This document shows positions 21,557 through 30,886 of a DNA stretch of 64,000 bases, piece after piece. The notes beneath the pieces were generated by a model. That model made no database searches. It worked only from the letters and a program-made list of their open reading frames with translations, and was not told the DNA's origin. Location of the stretch: NCBI RefSeq assembly GCF_000315915.1, contig NC_020185.1, positions 2,418,001 through 2,482,000 on the forward strand, in the 5' to 3' direction. Position 1 is the stretch's first letter, and each line of letters opens with the position of its first letter. A program made the position numbers and the translations under genes. This stretch comes from Henningerozyma blattae CBS 6284 (lineage: Eukaryota > Ascomycota > Saccharomycetes > Saccharomycetales > Saccharomycetaceae).

Positions 21557-22971
21557 CTAACAGAGATGATGAGGAGTCGCCTCCAAAGACGGAGAAACTC
21601 ATATAAGTTATGTTATAAAAGTCTTGCAGATACTACAAAAGAAAAATCTAGTTTGTTCCAAGACACAATCGAATTCTTTGGTTTTAAATTAAGTAGAAAA
21701 TATCCCATAATTGAAGAAGGAAAATTCGAAGCGTTTAACAAGATGCCTACACCAACTTCTATTATAGCCGTTTAAGCATGTTTGGGAATAATGAATTACT
21801 ACAGAAATTTTTTCCGTCACTGTTCATCAATTTCCAATTCAATAATTACTTTTATCGCCAGAAAATATGGTTAGGGTCTAGAACAAGTTCAGGCTGTTCA
21901 ATTGTTAAAACAAAAGTTAGCAAGCACTTTACTGTCTGTCTTCTTCGTGCGATACGATGAATACCAAGTGTCATCAGACACTAGTATTACATCAGTTGTT
22001 AGAACGTTTACACAATGGTAAACTAGTTGGTGTAATTAGTTACTTTTCGAAGACCCTTAATACTACTCAATCTAGATATTCTATTGGTGAAATATAACAA
22101 TTAAATATAATCTAGAGTTCCGAACATTTCAAGTACTATCTCCATGGACATCATTTTATTTTGCATACGGATCACATTTCATTATTAGCTTATCGAATCA
22201 AGAAGGAACCTTTAAGTAGAATCGCCCGTTGGCTGGACTTTCTAGCAGGATTTGATTTTATATTAGAATATATTAAGGACATAAGCAACTATGTTGCTTA
22301 CGCCTTAAGCAGAACTGCCTTCCTCGACTATGTTCACAACTGCAAATTTCAACGCTCCATTCAAGTAGTCCCTTTTTAGGTGGGCCTAAACTATATCCCC
22401 AATGAACCATTATTAGATACAAATAATGAATTATTTTTTCGGAATTTCTCAGCAGTTAATCTCTCAAAAACTATCATGTCTATATCTCTCAGAACAAAAG
22501 GTATTCTATTACATAATCAATAAACTATCAAAACTAATCCAAATGAATGTCTTACCTCAAATAATTTAAAGGTTGGCGAATACATACTACTCCATCGTAG
22601 TACATATTTTAACGAGAGAAGATATCTAAAATTTTAACCAATTTTCCCGGGACCATTTAAAATCCTTAAAATTGTTGCCAATATTGTCGACTTTGATTTA
22701 TTCATATCCTTCCAAAAACATAGGTACCATTAATATTAAGCGGCTAAAGCTGTCTATTAAAGTCAAGGACAGATGCCTTAAAGAGTTGCTCAGAACCTCA
22801 ATTTACAGAGTTCAAAGAACAAATGAAATCACAGCAGTAGTCAGATATGATGTACAAAATCGCAAGTATCATTTCAAAAAGCAAGAAGTCAGACCTACAC
22901 TGGCGTACACTAATAATTTTAAAGAATTTAACATTTTAAATAGCTCTCAAACAATTTTAATACGCTTGTAA
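21557..22971 (+). mobile_element. Degenerate Ty3/gypsy pol relic in opposite orientation (copy B)
   Basis: Starting right beside copy A, the plus strand carries the end of a Ty3-type reverse transcriptase (SLFQDTIEFFGFKLSRK, 21640-21700). A tether and an RNase H with TDHISLLAYRIKKEP, WLDFLAGFDF and YALSR follow (22161-22330), then integrase-like debris to about 22970 (frame at 22672-22971). Frames are broken repeatedly. The RNase H segment differs clearly from that of copy A at the same motif (TDPISLLSYHSLKEP), so the two are different lineages and not a simple inverted duplication of one insertion. Confidence 0.8.
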
Positions 22972-22994
22972 ACTCAAATTGATATGAGAAAGAT

Positions 22995-23020
22995 ACTATA
23001 GATTCTATTGAATCTATAGT
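22995..23020. repeat. Perfect 11-bp inverted repeat with 4-base loop
   Basis: ACTATAGATTC, TATT and GAATCTATAGT form a perfect hairpin in the debris just downstream of retrotransposon copy B. It could be a cruciform, a terminator-like RNA hairpin or chance in A/T-rich DNA. Confidence 0.8.
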
Positions 23021-23706
23021 CATCTACAAGTTACTGGATCTGAATTATGCGTAAATCCAAGAAACTGGTAGTTGCATACTTATTAATATTTTTTCTTTGT
23101 ATAATCCATATTAACCAGCAGATATTACTATTACTGTCTACTCCTACCCTTCCTAATAAGTTTATAGACAGTCTATTTAAGGAGACCTTGAGAAGCTGTC
23201 ATCGAAATTTGAAAAGTATAAAACGAGCCAGTTTCTCAAGCTATGGTCTTAAATTTAAGGTCCTTTTATATTAGTATTTAGTTTAAGAAATGCAAGCAAT
23301 TATTTTATACGTTCAATATGTTATTAGTTTGGTGATAAGTTTAGCATTGTTATGTTTTGTGTATTTATTCTAATATAGTTACTAGTGCTTTGTATTATTT
23401 TACTATTTTGATTTAAATCAAGAACTATAGCATTACAAATAGATTATATATTGGAATAAGATTGGTTTTTTTTATATATTTGAAATGTATAGAACTATGA
23501 ATAAGGATTAGGTACAACTGGAAGTTAGACTAGTTTCTATACAAGCTGAATTGGTACGATAGTGTCATGCCGTATACACAATATGTCTATTCTAAATTTT
23601 CTAAGATCTTGTTGACCTATATTGTGAATAAGCTATGTCATAGACATATAGTACTTAGATCATGTCTACAATTCGTTAATATATCACAACAGAAATTCAA
23701 AAATTT

Positions 23707-23939
23707 GTGACATGGTGATACTGTCAGTACACTGTGTCAAGGGTTAGGAGCTTACAAGCCCTAACTAAATCCGAGACGTTCGCGTCAACATGTTGCGACG
23801 CGTAAACTCGCTTGTATATAAAGCGATGTCCATGAGGCATCTATATAGAATTACACAGAATAAGATAAGTAAGTTATAGTTATAAGAATAATCAGGGTTA
23901 TAGTTGTCTGTAAAATACTAGTCAGATCACTATATAACA
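23707..23939 (+). mobile_element. Probable solo LTR upstream of tRNA-Gln
   Basis: The segment begins GTGACATGG (or TG one base earlier), contains a TATATAAAG promoter-like element near 23815 and ends TATATAACA. The 5-bp sequence AATTT occurs at both edges (23702-23706 and 23940-23944), as expected for a target-site duplication of a Ty3/gypsy element. The right end is 16 bp before the mature tRNA, the spacing at which Ty3 integrates near Pol III start sites. The short A/T-rich duplication alone is weak, but position and end sequences agree. Confidence 0.55.
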
Positions 23940-23955
23940 AATTTCGAAAATTACG

Positions 23956-24027
23956 GGTCCTATAGTGTAGTGGTTATCACTTTCGGTTTTGATCCGGACA
24001 ACCCCGGTTCGAATCCGGGTAGGACCT
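23956..24027 (+). tRNA. tQ(UUG): tRNA-Gln (anticodon UUG)
   Basis: A 72-base cloverleaf. The acceptor GGTCCTA pairs with TAGGACC, there is a GTGTAGTGGTTATCAC D-arm, and the anticodon arm is TTTCGGTTTTGATCCGG with TTG. The T-arm is CCCGGTTCGAATCCGGG, with both internal promoter boxes intact. The sequence is close to S. cerevisiae tRNA-Gln(UUG). There is no intron, and a TTATTTTT Pol III terminator follows directly. It is the only intact gene in the 18-28.8 kb interval and probably explains the retrotransposon remains around it. Confidence 0.97.
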
Positions 24028-24049
24028 TATTTTTAAACGATTTTCAATT

Positions 24050-24059
24050 GTCACGTGAC
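24050..24059. promoter_or_regulatory. Palindromic E-box GTCACGTGAC near tRNA-Gln
   Basis: A perfect 10-bp palindrome containing CACGTG lies 22 bp downstream of the tRNA. It matches Cbf1/CDEI-type sites on both strands. It is not followed by a centromere-like CDEII/CDEIII, so it is reported only as a possible protein-binding site. Confidence 0.35.
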
Positions 24060-25723
24060 AAGATGTAATATGACGGATATTTACTATAGTAACTCGGACT
24101 AATAAAGTCGTGAAAATATTATCACGTCGTCCAAACAATACCTGAACTAAAGATATTAGTTCATATTATAATAAAAATACATAATACTATGTTATATAAT
24201 AAACTATATATTATCTTATATAGAATTAAGCAAAATAAGACTAATATTTTGTGACATATACTGTTAGCAGTGAACTAAGTCTAACTATTGAATTAATAGT
24301 AGAAAACTGTATACTTAATTTCCTAAGATTGACTATTAGCTTCCAGGAAGTACTATAACTTACTTTATTAAGTATCTTAGAACAGTACACCGAAAACCCA
24401 ATAAAACATAATAACATTTTTTTTTCTTTTTATGCTAGTTTGTAATGTTACTGCTTCTTATTACACACTTACTAACTGCAATAATAGAAGATGCTCTGAT
24501 AGTCCTGTGCAATAACCTTGATAGTTTCATTAACAGTTATAAGTTGATAGTGCTGCTGTAGACGTCATTACGCTAAATGAATAATATGTAATAATATTAG
24601 TTTCCAAATGATACCTTAAAAACTTGTTCTTCAACTGTATTATTCTTCCAGTTTTATTATCTATATGTTTTTTTATGCTTGTTTTAATAAAATATACTGT
24701 GAAAAATATCTCCCCATAACATCTTAAGAAGAACGTTTAGGTTCAGCTATATTGAAAATTAATAGTGTCACATATTATTTATATAAAGCAGATTATAAAT
24801 ATGTGTCGTGAATTATTAAATATCCTATATTTAAAAGCAAATGCTTAGAATTATAAGCTTCTTCAAATTAGTAATGTTTCTCTAATAATGTAGACTTTTA
24901 TTAATATTATTAGAATTTTTGTGTAATCTATTGATATTTTCTTGTCAATAAATATGTTGAAAATGAATGTTACTAAATATAGCAAGTCTTTATGCGTAAA
25001 CAAGTAATAATTACCTGGTTAGGAATAAAAGAAGAGTATGATGTATAAATAATAATACTAATAAAATTCCAATTAGGTAATTCATGTGTCATAAGATTAA
25101 CTATTAAAGTAATTAATGTGTCATATTATTATATATCTAATTATAATTATCATGATGCACTAAACAGGTAAACTAAGTGAAAATATTTTCATTAGGCATA
25201 GACCATGAATTGGCTCTTCTCGTCCAAAATTGAAACGTATAAATAGCCTGCATAAATTCGTTTATAATTTTGTATTTCTTATATTTATTTATATATATAT
25301 TATTCTGTCAGAGCTGTGGCATTATGTTTCAATAAGTCGTGGGTTTGTGTTAACAGACTAATAAAGTCATTGAATTTAGTCGTAATTGTGGCTTTATACA
25401 ACAACTAATAACAACTTAATATAATTAATAATCCAACATGCATTAAGCATACGTGGCCTCACTACTAAAAATACCCAAGTAGTAATATTAAGAAGGTATG
25501 AGAATGTGATAGGTCCTATTTTAATATAAGATCATCAATTCGTTGATTGTGGATCTGTTCATTTTTTGGAGTATAAATTACCACGAAAATATCCCAAAAG
25601 TTTACAACTGTTCATTGTATATCCTGTATATATTATATATTCTCTTTCGAAAGAAGCAAGGAGATTTTTTATAATAATAATATAATAATTATTCAAACAG
25701 ATTACTTAACTAAGAATTAAACT

Positions 25724-25837
25724 ATGAGCAACAATATTTTGAACAGTTCGACCGCTGGTCATATTCCTACTCAGAAGGGTAGGAGGTTTCTATAATATAA
25801 CTTTACGATTAATAAAAGAATTATTCTCTAAATAATG
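25724..25837 (+). mobile_element. Small retroelement-like relic (copy 1 of a shared repeat)
   Basis: A short frame beginning at the ATG of 25724 ends in TQKGRRFL followed by a stop. The DNA from 25768 (TACTCAGAAGGGTAGGAGG, then TTTCTAT) to about 25837 recurs at 46701-46773, with 24 of 26 bases identical in the first block and an identical AATTATTCTCTAAAT block further on. The purine-rich GGTAGGAGG could be a polypurine tract or part of a coding end. The element family is not identified. Confidence 0.45.
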
Positions 25838-26449
25838 TCAGACTCTAATATTAATACAACTTATACTTCCGATAAAAATAAATTTATTTAACCTTGAATA
25901 TTTAAAAATATATATCTTAGCCCTTATTTTAGTTAGATATACTTTTGGTTTTAAACTTTTTTAGTGGAAAAAACTTGTTGGGAATTTAATATCAGCAAGA
26001 AAGTTGTGAAGTGAAAGCACATACTGAAAATACGCTTTATAGCTAATATACAATATTAGGCATAAAAAAGGTAGAAAAGAAACACTACCCTGTTGGAGTA
26101 AAAAGACAAATAGAGGTAGGAAACAAATATATTTCTGTTTTATATAATCATTTTACAAATTGTAATTTAGATGCCCAAAAGTTTAACTAATTTAGTAGGA
26201 ATTATATACTACAGAAAATCATTTATTAAACGTCATAGTATATGAAAAAGTTGCATCATATATCAAGTATTTCTTATTAGGGAGGCCAAACCTTCAAAAA
26301 AAATGGATCAAAATGATATTTATGTGGATTTTTAAAAAGAATTAGAATTTGTTGGTGCAAAACAAAATTTAACTATAAACCATCAATATATGGATGTACA
26401 CACACATATATATATTAAAGACCAAAAGTAATATAAGGTTGTAGATTTT

Positions 26450-26760
26450 ATTGAGGTGGGATATATCTTTAGCTCGCATCATGAGAATCTCAAGAGGCGA
26501 AGTATAATGTTGCATATGGCAGCACTCCTACCTAACACAAGTCTCCGTGATTCATATACACAAGATAGACTTTGTCATAGGCTTACTGCAACAAGATATA
26601 ATTCCATGACAATCATACCAGCCATTAAATGAAACATTTTTGAAAATGGCCCTTATTATATCACCGTTCAAGAAACGATGATTTACATCGCATGACGATA
26701 GAAGCAAATGCTGAAGCAGCGTCCGTAGATATAGCACTTCTATGTATCCACAATCACCTC
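26450..26760 (-). mobile_element. Ty1/copia-type reverse transcriptase relic
   Basis: The minus-strand frame at 26552-26737 contains CDVNHRFLNGDI. This corresponds to the copia-family reverse transcriptase motif usually written DV-x-x-AFLNG-D/E-L and is followed at about the right spacing by degenerate sequence in place of the YGLKQ region. Everything else of the element is decayed or missing. It is a different superfamily from the Ty3 relics nearby. Confidence 0.55.
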
Positions 26761-28615
26761 ACTTTTAAAGATCACGTATAAACAATAATATTATTTTTAA
26801 AATATATAACATTAAATTAAAGCAAAATGATTAAAGGTGAATATTGTATGTGGCCGCAGATAACTTGGTGGTTAATTGAAAGAATTAAAAATCATTTTGC
26901 ACACCCTCTTAGGAAATGAGATTCACGCAAGATTACTATTATCATAGAATACTGTCTATTTATACTTTTTTTTTTCAATTGTAGAAAATCAAGGAAACAA
27001 GGTATACCATTTATGCAGGAAAAAATATCATACAATTAAGGGAGAGAATAAATATACTAATAATCAGAATAATTTTCTACATAAAAATACCAGTATAAGG
27101 TTATTAATCAATCACATATTTGTCCATATATGGTGTAGTTTGTAATAATCATTAATTTCTTTGTTTTTACTCTATATCAATTTAAATTACTATTAATACT
27201 GAATGTGCCTGCTATTATTACCGTGTCATTTGGGTAATAGCTCTTCCTAATATTCTTGCACTATATACTAATCTTTAAAAATCATTTAGTAAATTATTAT
27301 ATAATAGCTTTTGTCAAAAAGGCTTTCCCTTGTCTACGATTGTAGATAATATATCAATGTGAACATTTTTACTAGTATTTCAATGAAATATCTAGATGAT
27401 CACAACCATTGATTGGCACAGGTTATTGTTTTTTAATGATTTAAATTAATCTTTGGGAAAATTTCAGTATTTTTCAAAAATTAACATTTTATTTATTATT
27501 TGGTAAAGCTGTTTATTTTCCTTCTTGAGAAGCACTCAATGTTGGTTCAAATTACTTTCTGAAGTTGGAATCAAACAAGATAAGATTTAATATTCTTAAA
27601 ATTACCTAATGGCTTCATCTTAAAAATCATTATAAAACTCTTATTATATTTTCTTGATTTAAATCGGAAGACATTTATTCAACTTACCTCCTTCAATTAA
27701 GATTTACTATTCTTCATTCTAACTAATAATACTTTCTGGCGTATATTATATTTTATTCTCTGGATATTTGGTTCAGGATAAGACTGGTAATAAGAGGTGG
27801 AGTATATTCTCGTATATAGCACAGGAGCTGCCAATAGAAGAATATGTTTCAAAACAAGATATAGAGGAATCTGAATAGATTTAGATTACAAGAGATCTAT
27901 TTTAATTTGTAGAGCGATTACATGAGGGTTACAACAACAAAAGGAGTAGCATATAGGCAAATATTTTAGTACTATACTACTACCATTAGTAGAGACAATG
28001 CAGTGAATGTAGTTCAGAAATTGTAATTGTTATTGTAAATTCAGATTGCAAAAGTTATCTTCCAGTCTTATATAAAATGAGAGCTCGGCGAATATAAACA
28101 GCCCCCTAGAACTCAAATGGGGTCCATCAATTTTTTCACCCCAAGGGTTAAATATTTATATAGTGAATATATCCAATAGTGAAATTTGTAATAATTTCAA
28201 CCTATAATAGGATTTAATGATTCAAGTAAATCTTGCACATCAAAACATTGACCATATTGATTATTTGTGAGAAGCCTTGTGTACAGTACTCCTGAACATT
28301 CCTCGATATTACTCAACATCTTATTCAATTGAAGTAGAAATCTTCAATAATATAAAAGATTAATTTTAACACCGCTACTAAGGGTTAAACTTCTATTGTC
28401 TTTGCCTGTTCCATTGTTTCTATAAAATTTTCACTGTGTCATTAAAACTTTCCGTATTCCATTTTCCGATTTCCATTTTTTCCCTCCGATTAGCTAAATA
28501 AGGAAAGACAAAAGGAACAATCAACGTTTTTTAAACCTCATTTTTTTAAAAAAAATTAGCCGTTTTTCTACAATTGAAATAACATAGCGTTTTTTCCATT
28601 GAACATTTTGTGTTT

Positions 28616-28629
28616 TTAACGCGCGTTAA
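28616..28629. promoter_or_regulatory. Perfect palindrome TTAACGCGCGTTAA in the SDS24 promoter
   Basis: A 14-bp perfect palindrome lies about 215 bp upstream of the SDS24 start. It contains two overlapping ACGCG cores (MluI cell-cycle-box-like, also RSC-type CGCG). Binding is not shown by sequence alone. Confidence 0.45.
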
Positions 28630-28702
28630 CAAATTTTAGTTTTTTTAAATCAATCATCATCATAATAATAATAATATTAATAATTAGCCATCTTTAAATA
28701 TT

Positions 28703-28798
28703 CAATCAAACAATCAAACAATCAAACAATCAAACAATCAAACAATCAAACAATCAAACAATCAAACAATCAAACAATCAAACAATCAAACAATCAAA
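28703..28798 (+). repeat. Octamer array CAATCAAA, twelve copies, in the SDS24 leader
   Basis: Twelve perfect consecutive copies of CAATCAAA (96 bp) end 46 bp before the SDS24 start codon. Degenerate copies of the form TAGTCAAR continue to about 28830. If transcribed, the leader would be an unstructured, U-poor CA/A-rich repeat, and its length could vary between strains. Confidence 0.97.
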
Positions 28799-28844
28799 TA
28801 GTCAAGTAGTCAAATAGTCAAAAAGTCAAAAAAAAAATAAAACA

Positions 28845-30464
28845 ATGCCTAACAGTATTCTCGAAACTGGAACAAACTTATCACCAAATAACCCCACTAC
28901 AAATAATATAGCAAGACATGCATCGATAGTAGAATTATTGTCAACACCTCCTCAACTACCTATACCTCCAAGAAATTTACAATCACAAATAAATCAGATA
29001 CATGACTTGAAAAAAGATACTACACATGATTTGAAAAGAGATAATTCAAATTCTTCTATTAATTCAAATTCAACTTCGATTTCAAATTTATCCATTAATT
29101 CTATTACCCAAGATAATCTTCCTATTAAAGATAATAATCAAAATTCAATACATCATATCACAAGTAATTTAAATACGAATGAATTATTATCATCCGTGCA
29201 TAACCATAAATGGCAATTTATAAAACTATCTCAATTAATTGAAAAAAATAAATTAATTACAATACCAAATAATTATTCCATAGAAGAATCTTTTAATACT
29301 TTAATGAAATATACTTTAACATCATGCCCAGTAATGTCAAATCCAAATGATATGAATTGCTTAACTTTTGATTATAATGATTTAAATTCTTATCTTTTAT
29401 TAGTTCTAAATAAATTCACAATTAATGATCCTAAAAAATCTAAATTGATTATGGATTGTCAGTCCGGTAAGCCTGTCCCAGTAGGTGAAATTATTCAATT
29501 GACTCCCAAGGATCCTTTTTATAAATTATCTGAAAATGATAATTTATCAAATGTCATTAGTATTTTAGGTTCAGGTGTACATAGAATAGCAATTACAAAT
29601 AATGAAATGACACAATTGAAAGGGATACTATCACAAAGACGTTTGATTAAATATTTATGGGATAATGCAAGATCATTCTCAGATTTAGAGCCTCTATTAA
29701 ATAAATCATTACAAAGTTTGAAAATAGGAATCATTAATAACGACCACCATAATTCAAATAATAATAATACTACAAGTAAAGTTATTTCTATCCAAGATGA
29801 TCAGCCTTTAATACAAGCATTATTTAAAATGCATAAAGAAAGAATTTCGTCAATTGCAGTAGTAGATATTTGTAATAATTTAATTGGTAATATTTCAGTA
29901 ACAGATGTCAAACATGTTACAAGAACTTCACAATATCCTCTTTTAAATAACACTTGTCGTCATTTTATTTCAATCATTTTGAATTTTAGAGGTTTAGAAA
30001 ATGGTAAAGATTCTTTCCCAATATTTCATGTCTATCCATCAACTTCATTATCAAGAACTCTAGCAAAATTAGTTGCAACTCAATCTCATAGATTATGGAT
30101 TGTTCAACCTCCTGAATCAACGCTAGAATTAACTTTATCAAACTCTTCAGATGACAGCAATCATCTTTCATCTTTTACATCTGAAAATGCTTATAAACCA
30201 AGAGGGAAATTAATTGGTGTGGTATCTCTAACAGACATTTTAAATTTATTAGCAACTCGCCAAACAGAACATAAAGAAATTGATCCACAATCTGCAAGAA
30301 GAATGAAAGCAAGTTCGACTGAAAGTCAAAGTACAAGTGGAACAACAAGTCAGAGTATAAGTCATAGTACAAGTCATAGTACAAGTTATAGCACAAATTC
30401 AACCCAAAGTATAAGCGAAAATACAACTCACACTAAAAGCGAAAACGCAAACATAACTGCATAA
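28845..30464 (+). CDS. SDS24: Sds23/Sds24-like CBS-domain protein
   Basis: A 539-residue member of the Sds23/Moc1 family, involved in cell separation, fluid-phase endocytosis and PP2A-linked nutrient control in yeasts. The N-terminus has the family signature RHASIVELLSTPPQLP (residues 24-39). Four CBS-type segments follow between about 120 and 470, including ALTSCPVMS-like, SGVHRIAITNNEM, ISSIAVVDICNNLIGNISVTDVKHVTR and GKLIGVVSLTDILNLLA. The C-terminal 60 residues are a Ser/Thr repeat. S. cerevisiae has two paralogues; position next to HPC2 points to SDS24 (YBR214W). The leader carries the twelve-copy octamer array. The start context AAAACAATG is favourable for yeast. Confidence 0.93.
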   Translation: MPNSILETGTNLSPNNPTTNNIARHASIVELLSTPPQLPIPPRNLQSQINQIHDLKKDTTHDLKRDNSNSSINSNSTSISNLSINSITQDNLPIKDNNQNSIHHITSNLNTNELLSSVHNHKWQFIKLSQLIEKNKLITIPNNYSIEESFNTLMKYTLTSCPVMSNPNDMNCLTFDYNDLNSYLLLVLNKFTINDPKKSKLIMDCQSGKPVPVGEIIQLTPKDPFYKLSENDNLSNVISILGSGVHRIAITNNEMTQLKGILSQRRLIKYLWDNARSFSDLEPLLNKSLQSLKIGIINNDHHNSNNNNTTSKVISIQDDQPLIQALFKMHKERISSIAVVDICNNLIGNISVTDVKHVTRTSQYPLLNNTCRHFISIILNFRGLENGKDSFPIFHVYPSTSLSRTLAKLVATQSHRLWIVQPPESTLELTLSNSSDDSNHLSSFTSENAYKPRGKLIGVVSLTDILNLLATRQTEHKEIDPQSARRMKASSTESQSTSGTTSQSISHSTSHSTSYSTNSTQSISENTTHTKSENANITA

Positions 30465-30886
30465 TTTTATTTTTGATATCTACAGAAAGAATAAGAAAAC
30501 TACTTTAATATACATACCCTGGCGGTACTTTGACTTCTATCATACATATTATACATTCTATGTTAACTGGATATCTCTTTTTCTTATATATATACACATA
30601 CATACATTGTTCTTCTGTATATCATCGTTAAGTACAATTTCACTAATATGTAAAGAAATCTGTGTTAACTTAACTACATTTATTTTGGTTATATTGTTCC
30701 ATGTCTACCGCCTACTGTTGATTTGGATAAACAATTTCAAGAATTATAGACTTTTTTGAAATTTTATATTAAAAAACTAAAATCCCGCCATTAAAAAAAA
30801 TAAAAATACCCACGTCATATAAATTTCTAATTGTAAGACTTAACATAACAAAGCATTAGTCTCATACGACTATTTTACGAGAAGGT
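30465..30886. other. SDS24-HPC2 intergenic region
   Basis: A 420-bp A/T-rich tandem spacer with (TA)n elements near 30583-30600 and an A-run before the HPC2 first exon. No gene is visible. Confidence 0.5.

Larger units (their letters stand above)
24028..28615. other. A/T-rich gene-free region with retrotransposon debris
   Basis: Over 4.5 kb there is no frame of useful length except short relics listed separately. Segments resemble pieces of LTRs. One near 24216-24250 (TATATAGAATTAAGCAAAATAAGA) resembles 23848-23875 inside the solo LTR. A GACTAATAAAGTC motif occurs at about 24098 and again at about 25345. A perfect GTCACGTGAC lies at 24050-24059. The region sits between NGR1 and SDS24, where S. 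cerevisiae has MET8; I see no trace of MET8. Confidence 0.6.

Noticed and set aside
23047..23274. 75-codon plus-strand frame downstream of retrotransposon copy B
   Set aside because: It has a hydrophobic start but no recognisable similarity, and it lies in decayed transposon sequence.
24050..28400. Possible point centromere starting at GTCACGTGAC (CDEI-like) in the A/T-rich region
   Set aside because: No TTCCGAA-type CDEIII occurs at the right distance, and the following 90 bp are not A/T-rich enough for CDEII. Some related genera use other centromere sequences, which I cannot recognise by eye.
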